Positions 40,330-50,809 of a stretch of 64,000 nt of DNA are shown piece by piece. Under the pieces are notes generated by a model. That model worked only from the letters and a program-made list of their open reading frames with translations, had not been told where the DNA came from and searched no databases. Position 1 is the first letter of the stretch. The number at the start of each line of letters is the position of its first letter. A program made the translations under genes and the position numbers. Source of the stretch: Bacteroidota bacterium. GTDB taxonomy: Bacteria > Bacteroidota > Bacteroidia > AKYH767-A > OLB10. Where the stretch lies: NCBI GenBank assembly GCA_016714005.1, contig JADJOA010000001.1, positions 1 to 64,000 on the forward strand, read 5' to 3'.

Positions 40330-43011
40330 ATGAGTTTAAGAAACTGCACTATTACTTTGCTATTTATACTATGCTTGAGCATTGCATCAAAAGCCCAAAA
40401 CTGTTTTGAAATAAACAGAATTTTAGTGGATGCCTGCGGCTCTCCCGAAGGTGAGAACGAAATGGTTTTTTTTAGCGTAGGAAATGGATCGTTAAACATA
40501 TCTGCATTAACTGTTGCATGGGCAAATACAAATGCAAACTGGTTAGGAGTCTCTCAAAATCAGCAAACGCAAGTAACCACCGCTGCACTTAATGCTACCG
40601 TACAGGCATGCGGTTATTTGGTTGAACCTATTGGTGGGGTTTTGCCCGCTTTTAGCAAGGTTATATTAATTACCAGCGAAAACATGAACCCGGCTTTTAA
40701 CTCCTTTGCCGGACTTACTGATACGGTTTACATTATATACCAAACAGCAGGAAATACAGCAGGACACTTTAAAACTTTCAAGCCCTAATCCCAGAACTTT
40801 AACAATGAATTTTGGAGCTTGTTCTGATGTGGTTTCATATATACCTGATTCGCTAATTGACCAAACTGGGCTGCACATTGCTGCTGATGGTGCAACGGTT
40901 GAGTTTGATGCTGCCGGATACCCATCATACACCAACACCGGATGCCGGGCTCCTATTAATGTTTTAGGTGCAACAATTACAGTATCAGATTCTCTACAGT
41001 TTTTGCCCTGGAACAAGCGTAAACTTTATGCAAACAATATTACCGGAAAACTATTCAGGATATTTTTGGAGCGGAGGTAATGGCGTTATTATAACACCGG
41101 CAGATACTGTAACACAATACCAAACCAATGGAACATTTACCGGAACAGATGTTATTTATTTTGATTGATAGGTACGTGCCTTGATACAGTTTATGCCCAT
41201 TACAAATACAAGTTGGCGCTGGATCTTCACCTGTAATTGCAGCAAGTGGTCCAACCACATTTTGTGTTGGTGATTCAGTAACACTTACAGTAAACGGTGG
41301 GTCAAGTTACTTATGGTCGACCGGAGATACTACTGCATCTATAACTGTTAATCAAACAGGTAATTATTTTGTTACAGTTACAGGTGCTTGTGGAACAAGT
41401 ACAGTTAGCCAGCAGGTAACTGTTGTTACGGGTGCTACTACAGCTATTTCAGCCAGTGGACCGGTAACTTTTTGCCAGGGAGACAGTGTTACACTAACTG
41501 CAAGCGGAGCAGGAAATTTTTTATGGAGTAATGGTTCAACTACCAGTTCAATTACAGTTTTCCAAACGGGAAATTATTCGGTTATTTTAACAAGCAGTTG
41601 CGGAAGCGATACAGCATATCAGCAAGTAAACGTTACAACAGGAACTCCTATTAGTATTGCAGCAAACGGACCCACCACTTTTTGTTTAGGCAGTTCAGTT
41701 ACATTAACAGCAAGTGGCGGTGCTCCTTATCTTTGGTCAACCGGAGCAACTACCGCAACTATTACCGTGAACTCTAATGGAACTTATTCAGTTACCGGAA
41801 ACAGTGTTTGCGGAAATAATGTTGACTCAGTTGTTGTAACCGTTCTTGTGCCTCCAACTGCGACCATAACAGCAAACGGACCAACCACTTTTTGCCAGGG
41901 AGGTTCAGTGGCACTTACTGCTAATGGCGGGTCATCTTATTTATGGTCAGGCGGACAAACAACATCTACTATTACTGTTAGCTCAGGAACAGCCTATACT
42001 GTTACCGTTACCAATCTATGCGGGAGTTCTGTTGCCACTCAAAATATAACTGTAAATCCTTTGCCAGTTGCGTCAATATCTGCAAGCGGTTCAACAAATT
42101 TTTGCCAGGGAGGCTCTGTTACATTAGCAGCAAATGGTGGCAGCAGTTATTTGTGGTCTAATGGCTCTGTTTCAAATAGCATAACAGTATCACAAAGCGG
42201 AAATTATATTGTTACGGCAACCAACTCATGTGGTAATGATACGGCATCTGTAAGTGTTGTAAGTGTGGCAGCACCTCAATCACAAATAATATCCTCAACA
42301 AATCCATTGGTACTTTGCCCTGATGAAAGTTTGCAGCTGCAAGCCGTTGTAAACAATAGCTATAATTATCAATGGTCAACCGGGGATACAACATCAACCA
42401 TCGTTGTAAATCATGGGGGCTTATACTCTTTAACTGTAACCAACATTTGTGGAAGCAGTGTTTCAAGTGTAACAGTTGTTCAAAGTAATTTGCAGGTTGC
42501 TGCAACTGCAAGCCCACAGGCAGGTATTGCACCACTCAATGTTTCATTTGCCAACGGGAGCTTAAACTATAATGCATTGCAATGGAATTTTGGAGATGGC
42601 TCAGCTTCATCATCTGCCTCATCACCTCAACACACATATTCAAGCTATGGAAATTATACAGCTACAGTTACCGTAACCGATACACTTGGGTGCAGCGAGG
42701 TATTATCGATTAATATTTTTGTTGATGAAATTGTAAACTTTTCACTTCCCAATATTATAACTGCCAATGGCGATAGCAGAAACGATAACTTTGAATTTAT
42801 AACTTATGTTGGAGTTAAAGAATACGCCATTACTATTTATAATCGCTGGGGAAAAGAGGTGAGGAAGATTAACTCCTCTGACATTAAAATTTGGGATGGT
42901 AAAAATGATGACGGTAATGAATGTTCAGCAGGTAGTTATTTTTAACATTGAAATTACAACAGTAAAAATGAAGTTGTAAAAAAAGAAAGGATTATTGAAA
43001 TAGTGAAGTAA
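40330..43011 (+). CDS. Secreted Ig-like/PKD repeat protein with gliding-motility C-terminal domain (many frame breaks)
   Basis: Surface protein of about 890 residues. Signal peptide (TLLFILCLSIASKAQ), then an N-terminal domain with CFEINRILVDACGSPEGENE, found in front of many Bacteroidota adhesin-like proteins. Six Ig-like repeats of about 78 residues follow (start ISASGPTTFCQGGSVTL, then SYLWSTG, then a conserved Cys as in CGSS), then one PKD domain (WNFGDGSASS). The C-terminal gliding-motility-associated T9SS type B domain (FSLPNIITANGDSRNDNFEF, ITIYNRWGKEV, WDGKNDDG) ends the protein; after a T5 run near 42942 it continues FNIEITT. Breaks near 40785, 41075, 41165, 41210 and 42980. Likely secreted and anchored adhesin. 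Confidence 0.8.
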
Positions 43012-43013
43012 AA

Positions 43014-44318
43014 CTATTTCAGTTTTTCGCACTTGCATTTTTTCTTTTTATAAAAGGATTCGCAGTAATGCGGATCATCTTTATCAGGCGGTGTTACGTA
43101 TTCAAACAAATCTTTTTTTGCATTAAACCTGTATTCGGTTCCTTCAATCATCCATGCTGCGTCAGAATTTTTATGGGTATATAAATCATAAATGTCATCT
43201 TCAATGGTATGCACTGAGCCATTTGTTTTGTAAGCAAGATTGAGAAACTGAGGGTTTATTCCTGCATACGTACCGCATAAAATAATCTTTACAGGCACAT
43301 TAATTTCGTGTATCAAACAAAAATCGCGTATGCAGGAGTTGTTGTCGGCTATCAAAATAACCTCGCTGAAGTCAGGGTATTTCTGTATGCCTTTAATAAT
43401 AGCTTCTAAGTTATTTTCTTCAGTATCGCCACCGTTTCCCTTAAGTTTAACTTTATTAAGCAGGTTTACAAGCTTTTTTAATATTCTCCGCCCTTTCAAA
43501 ATAAATTCCTCCGGTGCGGCCTATTTTTTTTCTCGTTTCGTTGTTGCCATCATTAAAAAAAACAAAATATTTTAACCCACTTGTTTTAAGATTAAGTGAG
43601 TGCCACAGCACAGCCTGCCCGCCATATGGATACATACTACCCGTCCAGTCCATCACCACTAAAGCCTTTTTCCATTCTTTATGGCGTTCTAAAATTTTTA
43701 TCACTGTACTATCTGTAATGCCTCCATTGCTATTAATAAATCCCGAAATGCGTTTAGCTTCAGCATTGGGTGGAGCTATTGGTTCCGTAGTTTTATTAGG
43801 ATTGGTTATTAGTGAATCGGTTACTAATTCATTTCTTTTAACCGGAATTGGGTAATGAAAAACTATTTCAATGCCATGAAACATATTACGCGCTTCGCTG
43901 TCTGTTTTGCATTGCGTTTGTAACAAAAGCTGATATGCAATTTGTGTAGTATTTAAAGTGTGGTCCACTGTAAACAATGCCTTTAATCTTTCAGCAAGCA
44001 ACTGGTGATAATCCGTTAACCAAAAATTTTTGTCAGCGGGATAGTTCGTGAAAATAATTTTAATGCTATCAACTTTTTTACCTGCACCATTCCATAGTTC
44101 TTTGTTTTTTATTTCCGATTCGGCATATCCATTTGTTAAAACAATAGAGTGTGGGTTTTTATTATGGTTGTACACAGGAAGTTTTATAACGCTAAAAGCA
44201 TTTTCCAACTCCTTAGAGAATTTTTGAGGGCTATTTAACTGCTCAACAGTAAATTTTTGCTGCGCATTAGCAACTCTTGTAAGAGATAATAGAAAAGTAA
44301 AAGCAGTAGCCCCCTCAT
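43014..44318 (-). CDS. Secreted von Willebrand A-like protein (two frame breaks)
   Basis: Exported protein of about 430 residues, not closely recognised. With a G-run correction near 44310 a signal peptide (FTFLLSLTRVANAQ) precedes a first domain of about 180 residues (IEIVFHYPIPVKRNELV). A vWA-like Rossmann domain follows: ALVVMDWTGSMYPYGGQAVL carries a divergent MIDAS motif (D-x-T-G-S in place of D-x-S-x-S), then GLKYFVFFNDGNN. After a frame break near 43480 come GNGGDTEENNLEAI, FSEVILIADNNS and VKIILCGTYAG, the later strands of the fold. The C-terminus is Lys/Cys-rich (KKKKCKCEKLK). Metal-dependent ligand binding is inferred. Confidence 0.55.
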
Positions 44319-44427
44319 TGCAACGGACGAATGTAACATAAAGCCCATATATTTTTTAAAGCGCTAAAACATTTTTGACTTTATTTGTTTAGTAATTTGA
44401 AAAACGATTCAAAAACCACCATTCAAA

Positions 44428-44928
44428 ATGATGACCAACGTAATTTTAGTTAACGAAAATGATGAACCATTAGGGTTAATGGAAAAAATGGAAGCTCATC
44501 AAAAGGGTTTTTTGCACCGTGCATTTTCTGTAATGATTTTTAATCCGCACGGGCAAGTGTTGCTGCAGCAGCGCGCTGCTGCAAAATATCATTCGCCCCG
44601 GTTGTGGACCAATGCCTGTTGCAGCCATCAACACCCACAGGTAAATGACATTAAGTGGATTAAGGAAAGAATGAACTATGAAATGGGATTAGAATGCGAT
44701 ATTAGACTAAAGAACAAATTTATCTATAAAGCCCATTTTCAAAACGGCCTTACAGAGCATGAACTTGATTATTTGTATGAAGGAATATTTAACGGTTACC
44801 CTATTCCCAACCCTGCCGAAGTAGCCTCATGGCGGTGTGTTAACTTGCCTGAGCTAAAACAAGAAATGAAAGTTGTTCCCGATAACTTTACTTTTTGGTT
44901 TAAAGAAATTATTTCGCGCTTTTATTAG
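44428..44928 (+). CDS. idi: Isopentenyl-diphosphate delta-isomerase type I
   Basis: Nudix-fold isomerase of 166 residues that interconverts isopentenyl and dimethylallyl diphosphate. Motifs in order: VILVNENDEPLGLMEK, HRAFSVMIFN, the catalytic Cys in WTNACCSHQHPQ, and the Glu-rich EHELDYLYEG segment with the second catalytic Glu. The C-terminus FTFWFKEII is typical. The stop overlaps by 20 bases the 3' end of the convergent DUF6056 gene. It supplies the isoprenoid pathway that also uses uppS at 60.3 kb. Intact. Confidence 0.95.
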   Translation: MMTNVILVNENDEPLGLMEKMEAHQKGFLHRAFSVMIFNPHGQVLLQQRAAAKYHSPRLWTNACCSHQHPQVNDIKWIKERMNYEMGLECDIRLKNKFIYKAHFQNGLTEHELDYLYEGIFNGYPIPNPAEVASWRCVNLPELKQEMKVVPDNFTFWFKEIISRFY

Positions 44929-46297
44929 TTGTGTCAAGCACAACGGTAAAAGGAAGATTTAAAAATTCCTTCAAATGATAATTTGTAAAATGATTGCTGT
45001 CGGCTGTAATTTCGCTTGAATGTAAAATGCCTGATGTTGGCAGAGGTCTGACATAAACACATTCCGTGTATTTTTTTTGCGCAAGTTGGTTCAGGTAACT
45101 TATCCTGTAATCGTAAGCCATAGCATAAGCCGGCAAAAGTTTTGATTGCCACATCGTAAAAAGAATAAGGCTCGATATTGTTATTATTTGCAATGAACGC
45201 ATATTGTTGTTTAACCAATCAAACTTCTTTTTAACCCCTGCAAAAAATGCAAGCACAACTATAGTTATGCCCATATAAAATGAAATAACTGTCCATGCTC
45301 TTTCAGGACCGGCTTCTGCCATTTTATATACTATTATGTAAAACGATGCAGATACAATTATCAGAAACGTAATAGCTGACCACACTGCAATTTGCTTAAG
45401 TGATAACTGTATTTTAAACGAATCAGAAAGTGATCTTCCAAACAAATAAAACGGAATGGAAAGGATAAAAGCAATGGCAACTCTAATCGGAAAATAAAAA
45501 ACAAAAAACTTTACCATTGATTTTAAAAAGATAAACTGCTTTTGTAAAAAACCTGGGTCGGGTAGGGCAGAAGAGCGCAATTCCATACCCTTACCCATGC
45601 AACTGATTAAAAACCCCAAAAGTATTGCTACAGCAAGCAACATAAAACCAAATGCAACTGTTTTCTGATTCTTTAAACTAAAAAAAATCCCACTCATAGT
45701 TGCAAGTAAAAACAAACTGATTAAAGCAAACGGCTCACTGCTGCCACCAACATATATTCCACAAACCCAAATCATTAAACCATTTAACAAGTTTAGTTTA
45801 GGGTTTAATGCAAACGAAACACCCAACAATAAAAAACAAACATTCCACAAATACATGCACGAGGCGTTAATCCAAAACCAAACATCGCCTATACTAAAAG
45901 TGCAGGCAAAAAAAACAATACAGAAATAAATTGCCAGCAGGTGAATTTGCAGGGCCGTAGTTGAAATAGAAAATTTTATAAGTACTTTTTGCAAAAAAAA
46001 ACTTGCAGACAAAAACAAAAATACCAACGACAAAACATGAAACCACAAAAGATTAGAATCAATAGTTACAAAAGAAAAAACAGTATTAGCCATTAGCACA
46101 CCTGCCCAGCGAGTATTCCATGAGTTATAATTTTTAATGGTTGCATTAACAATCCCATCGGTATTTACGCCTTGCAGGTAAGCAAGGTCATCGTGCGAAA
46201 GGCGATTATAAAAACCAATCAGGCAATAACAAATCAAAAAAAGAAAGCAGGTTAGATAAACCAACCTGCTTTCTTTCAAAATATTTTTTTCAGTCAT
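44909..46297 (-). CDS. DUF6056-type multi-pass membrane protein
   Basis: Polytopic inner-membrane protein of 462 residues with about 11 hydrophobic segments. The first loop has the acidic motif RLSHDDLAYLQG followed by WNTRWAGVLMAN, the pattern I associate with the DUF6056 family, thought to be GT-C type glycosyltransferases. FWINASCMYLWN and GGSSEPFALISLF are further conserved pieces. Its ATG overlaps the stop of the corrected upstream SRPBCC gene (TAATG), so translation is probably coupled. Donor, acceptor and catalytic role not determined. Intact. Confidence 0.7.
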   Translation of the reverse strand: MTEKNILKESRLVYLTCFLFLICYCLIGFYNRLSHDDLAYLQGVNTDGIVNATIKNYNSWNTRWAGVLMANTVFSFVTIDSNLLWFHVLSLVFLFLSASFFLQKVLIKFSISTTALQIHLLAIYFCIVFFACTFSIGDVWFWINASCMYLWNVCFLLLGVSFALNPKLNLLNGLMIWVCGIYVGGSSEPFALISLFLLATMSGIFFSLKNQKTVAFGFMLLAVAILLGFLISCMGKGMELRSSALPDPGFLQKQFIFLKSMVKFFVFYFPIRVAIAFILSIPFYLFGRSLSDSFKIQLSLKQIAVWSAITFLIIVSASFYIIVYKMAEAGPERAWTVISFYMGITIVVLAFFAGVKKKFDWLNNNMRSLQIITISSLILFTMWQSKLLPAYAMAYDYRISYLNQLAQKKYTECVYVRPLPTSGILHSSEITADSNHFTNYHLKEFLNLPFTVVLDTTNKSAK

Positions 46298-47294
46298 TAC
46301 TGAATTCGGTAGTAAACATCTGTTTGGAATTTAGCAGGGTCTTTAACCACCATTGGGTCGTTTGCATACACTTCCATGCATTGCCAATAGGGGTTAATCC
46401 TTTCTCTTTCATATAAGCATCAACGGCTTCATGTGCTTTTGCAGTTCCTTCATAAGGACCAAAATATGTTGCAACCACTGCCTTGCCTGCTTTCAACTCA
46501 CCGGCTTTAACTTCGCCATCATCTTTACCCGCACCCGATGATGGTATGCCCGCATCAAATTCAAAATTATTGTTCTCCCATTTATAATAAATACAAAAAG
46601 GAGCACCCGCTTGCGTTAGTTTTTGTTTGCCCATTGCTTCTCCAACCTTGCCATAGCTTTCGCCAATAACATTAGAAATATTTTCACCTGTTGAAGTTGC
46701 TTTTACAAACATATAGGGTGTTGCTGCAATATCTTTTTCTTCAATTTTAATATTGGCTGCCGCTTCTGGTTTTGGCGCTGCCTCTGCCGATTTTTTTAAA
46801 TCATCCAATCCTTCCGTCATTTTCTTCTGCATTTCACCATCCATCATCAAGGTCATATACTTGCCAATGGGATTCCAGCCAACGGGGAAATTAAAATCCC
46901 ACGTAACCTTTGTGCCTTCTGCAACCTCTTCAAAATTAAAACCGCCATACGCATCACCCCCAGGTCCAAAGTTCAAAGCTGTCTTTACATTTTTATTTGC
47001 AGTGCTTTCAGTAATGGTCATTGTACCATTTCCCATTTTTTCGCTTACCCACGAGTACTTTGCATTGGCTCCGCTTTCAGGTCCTTCATAAGAAATTTTC
47101 ATAGAAGGATCTTCCTTACGCCATGGCTCCCACGATTGCCAGTTTTTCAGATTGTTTACCTGGTCGTAAACTACCGATGCTGGTGCATTAATTACAATTG
47201 ATTTTTCGGTTTTGTATTCCTTGGAAATAAATAACGAACCGATAAGGAGCACTAATATTAGTATCCCCAAAAATTTAAGAATCTTTTTTAGCAT
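46297..47294 (-). CDS. SRPBCC domain fused to GyrI-like effector-binding domain (one frame break)
   Basis: Protein of about 330 residues with an N-terminal membrane anchor (ILKFLGILILVLLIGSLF). Residues about 30-160 form an SRPBCC (START-like) hydrophobic-ligand domain (EKSIVINAPASVVYDQVNNL, KVTWDFNFPVGWNP). After a linker rich in Ala/Glu/Pro, residues about 180-330 form a GyrI-like effector-binding domain (GKAVVATYFGPYEGTAKAHEA). The frame breaks near 46382; the corrected end reads VYANDPMVVKDPAKFQTDVY, the normal end of this domain. Predicted to bind a small amphipathic ligand at the periplasmic face. Its stop overlaps the start of the DUF6056 gene. Confidence 0.8.
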
Positions 47295-47338
47295 GATTTT
47301 TTGTGTTTAAGTTGGTTGAACGCGTAAAAGTAAATATT

Positions 47339-47362
47339 AAGTACAAAGTACCAAGTACAAAG
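47339..47362. repeat. GTAC-rich intergenic repeat (second copy)
   Basis: Three head-to-tail copies of AGTACMAAGTACCA-type words lie between the SRPBCC start and the rpsA promoter. It is the same kind of sequence as at 20791-20859 between atpD and atpC. Confidence 0.55.
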
Positions 47363-47417
47363 AACACCAAAGAAAAAAGCCCGGGTCTAACCCCCCAAAA
47401 TCTGAACTTTTAATCCA

Positions 47418-47448
47418 TTTGCTCCCTATCCTTATTCTTTTATCTTTG
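47418..47448 (+). promoter_or_regulatory. Promoter of rpsA
   Basis: TTTG at 47418-47421 and TATCTTTG at 47441-47448 are spaced by 19 bases, an exact match to the Bacteroidota housekeeping promoter. GCGCTCCC follows; transcription would begin near 47455, leaving a 5' UTR of about 60 bases. Confidence 0.75.
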
Positions 47449-47513
47449 CGCTCCCTTTTTAAAAAAGGTATATAAATATTGTCTAACTATTTAAATTTTA
47501 TCACAAACAAAAA

Positions 47514-49355
47514 ATGAGTAACGAGTTAAATTTTGCAACACCCCCAACAGATTTTGATTGGGACAACACGGGTAAAACCACCGACATTTACAAGTCGGAC
47601 GAAAAAACCCAGATGGAAGCCATGTACGATGGCACCCTCAACCAAATTGCCGAACATGTAACCATGGACGGAACGGTAATATCGCTTACCGACAAAGAAG
47701 CCATCATTAATGTTGGTTTCAAAAGCGATGGAATGGTTCCGCTTAGCGAATTCCGCCACATGCCCGATTTAAAACCTGGCGATAAAGTGGAAGTGTATGT
47801 AGAGACCAAAGAAGACAAAAACGGACAACTTATTCTCTCTCACAAAAAAGCGCGCGCACTTAAATCGTGGGAGCGTGTTAACAATGCCCTCGAGAGCGAT
47901 GAAATTATACAGGGTTATATTAAATGCCGTACCAAAGGCGGATTAATTGTAGATATTTTTGGTATTGAAGCATTCTTACCAGGTTCGCAAATTGATGTTA
48001 AACCTATACGCGATTACGATCAGTTCGTAGGAAAGACAATGGAATTTAAAGTAGTAAAAATCAACAACGAATTTAAAAACGTAGTAGTATCTCATAAAGT
48101 CCTGATTGAAGAAGAGTTAGAGAGCCAGAAGGTGGAGATTATGAGCAAACTTGAAAAAGGACAAGTATTGGAAGGAACCGTTAAGAACATTACCTCTTAC
48201 GGAGTGTTTATGGATTTAGGTGGTGTTGATGGCTTATTGCACATTACCGATATTTCATGGGGACGTATCAATCATCCTGAAGAAGTATTGAAATTGGATG
48301 ACAAAATCAATGTAGTAATTCTTGATTTTGATGAAGATAAAAAACGTATAGCCTTAGGGTTAAAACAACTTACCCCTCAGCCTTGGGAAGCTTTAGATCC
48401 AAACTTAAAAGAAGGCGATAAAGTAAAAGGCAAAGTGGTGGTGTTAACAGATTACGGTGCGTTTATAGAACTGTTGCCCGGTGTTGAAGGATTAATACAT
48501 GTAAGCGAAATGAGCTGGAGCCAGCACTTACGCAGCCCACAGGATTTCCTAAAAGCGGGTGACGAAATTGAAGCATTGGTATTGACCATAGACCGCGAAG
48601 AGCGCAAAATTTCTCTGGGCTTAAAACAACTTACGCCCGATCCTTGGGGTAATATTGATGAGAAATATCCTGTTGGCTCTAAGCACACATCTAAGGTGCG
48701 CAACTTTACAACGTTTGGCGTATTCGTAGAGTTAGAAGAAGGCATTGACGGATTAATACACATCAGCGATTTATCCTGGAGCAAAAAAATAAAACACCCA
48801 AGCGAGTTTACCAAAGTGGGCGAAACCATTGAGGTAGTTGTGCTTGATGTTGACAAAGAACACCGCAGACTTTCACTTGGGCACAAACAGTTAGAGGATA
48901 ACCCTTGGGAAACCTACGAAAGCATATTTACTCTTGACTCTGTGCATGAGGGTGTAGTAGGTAAAGTAACCGATAAAGGTGCCAACGTTACCTTCCCAAC
49001 CTACGGTGTAGAAGGTTTTGCACACTACAAACAACTTACAAAAGAAAATGGCTCGCCTGCAAAACAGGACGAAACACTTCCTTTTAAAGTTACCGAGTTT
49101 AGCAAAGACACCAAACGCATAGTAGTATCACACATTCGCACTTACGATGACAAACGCAGAGAAGAAAAAGCAGGTAAAGAAAAAGCCGAAGGCCGTGAGC
49201 GCGATGAAACATCTAAAGCAGTTAAAAAGCTTAAAGACACACAGGAAAAATCAACCCTTGGCGATTTAGATGTACTATCAGCATTAAAAGACAGCATGGA
49301 AAGCAAAGAGAAAAAAGCAAACCCTGCTGCCGATGCTTCCGATGCTAACGCATAA
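47514..49355 (+). CDS. rpsA: 30S ribosomal protein S1
   Basis: RNA-binding ribosomal protein that helps mRNA loading on the 30S subunit. The 613 residues hold six S1 (OB-fold) domains, each with the signature GxVxxIxxYGVFVxL: for example MDGTVISLTDKEAIINVGFK, LEGTVKNITSYGVFMDLGG, VKGKVVVLTDYGAFIELLPG and HTSKVRNFTTFGVFVELEEG. The C-terminus from about 555 is Lys/Glu-rich and disordered, usual for Bacteroidota S1. Strong promoter before it and a T-run terminator after it; monocistronic. Intact, a good internal control for sequence quality. Confidence 0.97.
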   Translation: MSNELNFATPPTDFDWDNTGKTTDIYKSDEKTQMEAMYDGTLNQIAEHVTMDGTVISLTDKEAIINVGFKSDGMVPLSEFRHMPDLKPGDKVEVYVETKEDKNGQLILSHKKARALKSWERVNNALESDEIIQGYIKCRTKGGLIVDIFGIEAFLPGSQIDVKPIRDYDQFVGKTMEFKVVKINNEFKNVVVSHKVLIEEELESQKVEIMSKLEKGQVLEGTVKNITSYGVFMDLGGVDGLLHITDISWGRINHPEEVLKLDDKINVVILDFDEDKKRIALGLKQLTPQPWEALDPNLKEGDKVKGKVVVLTDYGAFIELLPGVEGLIHVSEMSWSQHLRSPQDFLKAGDEIEALVLTIDREERKISLGLKQLTPDPWGNIDEKYPVGSKHTSKVRNFTTFGVFVELEEGIDGLIHISDLSWSKKIKHPSEFTKVGETIEVVVLDVDKEHRRLSLGHKQLEDNPWETYESIFTLDSVHEGVVGKVTDKGANVTFPTYGVEGFAHYKQLTKENGSPAKQDETLPFKVTEFSKDTKRIVVSHIRTYDDKRREEKAGKEKAEGRERDETSKAVKKLKDTQEKSTLGDLDVLSALKDSMESKEKKANPAADASDANA

Positions 49356-49395
49356 CAGCAACAAATAAACTTTAAGTTTAAAATAATATGCAACA

Positions 49396-49430
49396 CACCC
49401 GCCTCTCCTTTGGAGGGGCGGGTTTTTTTT
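49396..49430 (+). terminator. Rho-independent terminator of rpsA
   Basis: CCCGCCTCTCC pairs with GGAGGGGCGGG around the loop TTT (one T/G wobble) and is followed by T8. It lies about 40 bases after the rpsA stop and just before the first attC-like site. Confidence 0.9.
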
Positions 49431-49460
49431 ATGCCCGATTAATTTAAAAATGTGTTAATG

Positions 49461-49607
49461 CCACATAATAAAAAGAACATGCACTCCGCCAATCCCCTCT
49501 GTGTGTTAGCCTGCACATTAGCTAGAGGGGTAGGGGTGTGTCAATACGCAACCAGAATCTAATTCTTTCTATTACCTGGTTCGTTAATCCGCCTTCTTGT
49601 TATGTGG
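49461..49607 (+). repeat. attC-like recombination site A
   Basis: Outer cores CCACATAA (49461-49468) and GTTATGTGG (49599-49607) are inverted copies; the interior is an imperfect palindrome with CCCCTCT...AGAGGGG at its centre and CCGCC...CCGCCTTCTT near the right arm. It opens the cassette array. The last base of the left core (T instead of C) deviates. It precedes the HTH-ImmA gene by 97 bases. Confidence 0.5.
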
Positions 49608-49622
49608 AATGCTAACTGCTCC

Positions 49623-49649
49623 GAACAACCGTCTGTGCTAACCCGAAAC
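49623..49649 (+). promoter_or_regulatory. Conserved cassette leader, copy 1
   Basis: GAACAACCGTCTGTGCTAAC, then CCGAAAC, follows site A. Close relatives lie at 51325-51350 and 52930-52956 (shared GAACAAMCGT...CACTAA...AAAC), always just upstream of a cassette gene. Confidence 0.45.
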
Positions 49650-49703
49650 TTTTCTCATCTTGCAACCAAAATCTTTAACTAAATTCCCGTTATTTGTAAC
49701 TGA

Positions 49704-50809
49704 ATGAACAGGGTAGAAATCAATATTAATCCGCAAGTTTTGCGTTGGGCAAGAGAGGAAGCTGGCTATGACCCTGCTGAGGTTGCTGACAAGGTTGACA
49801 TTGAGACAGAACGCTACAAACTTTGGGAGAAGCACGGTAAGAGCATTCCTTTAGGTAAACTTAAAGTTCTTGCTAACACTTATAAGCGGCAACTTGCAGT
49901 TTTTCTTTTACCGACTGTTCCTGACAAACTCAAAAAGCCAAAAGACTTCCGTAACCTTAGTCCTGCTGATAGCAAACTTTCCAAAAAAGTTTTGGAAGTA
50001 ATTCGTGATGTAACCTACTTCAGAGAAACTGCTTATGAATTGCAAGGTGAAGCCTATTGGAAAGCTCGTTACTCTTGGTTGGACAGGACAAAAAACAACA
50101 TCACAGACAGCAAAGCTTCAACTCAAAACTTCGTGAACTTTTAGACATCACAATTGACGACCAACTCAATTGGAAATCCGACAATGAAGCATATCGTAAA
50201 TGGCGGTTGGCAGTTGAAGACCGACTTGGAATTTTTTGTTTTCAGTTTTCAATGCCGATGAATGAAGTGCAGGGCTTTTGTGTGACTGACAATTTCCCTT
50301 ACGCAATCGTAACCAATTCCAATCACAGTTACGCAGGTAGAATTTTTACAATCTTCCATGAGTTGGCTCACATACTTCGGCATCAATCAGGTATGTGCTT
50401 ATGGGATAAAGCAACCGAACGACAAAAAGAAGAATGGGAGTGTAATTCTTTCGCAGGAAAATTTTTAGCTCCTACTGCTCTGATAGAAAAAACCGAAAGT
50501 TTGGACGAGATTAAACAATACTCTTTCAAATTGAACATAAGCAGAGAGGTTTATTTAAGACGAATGAAAGAAGAAGGAAAAATTTCAGACATGAGATTTT
50601 ACAGTCTTCTTGACCAGATAAAAGCAACATACAAAACCGATAAGAAAAAAGGCGGTGGCTTTGTAACACCCGAAGTTCAGAGCAGAGCAAGCAGAGGAGA
50701 AACATTTTTCAATTTGATTTTGGATGCTATGTATCGTAACCAAATTTCTTACACCGAAGCATCAAGTGCTTTGAACTTAAACATTCCAACTCTGCTTCGT
50801 GAAGTCTAA
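49704..50809 (+). CDS. HTH (XRE) - ImmA/IrrE metallopeptidase protein (one frame break)
   Basis: Antitoxin/regulator protein of about 367 residues. The N-terminus (about 10-65) is an XRE helix-turn-helix (VLRWAREEAGYDPAEVADKV, TYKRQLAVFLLPTVP); the C-terminal half is an ImmA/IrrE zinc peptidase with the HExxH motif FTIFHELAHILRH and the downstream CNSFAGKFLAP glutamate/histidine helix. The frame breaks near 50125, inside TKNNITDSKASTQN; both sides fit the family. It overlaps the DUF4411 gene by 11 bases, the standard gene pair of this toxin-antitoxin type. It is the first gene of the cassette array and may regulate by cleaving its own repressor or its partner. Confidence 0.8.
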
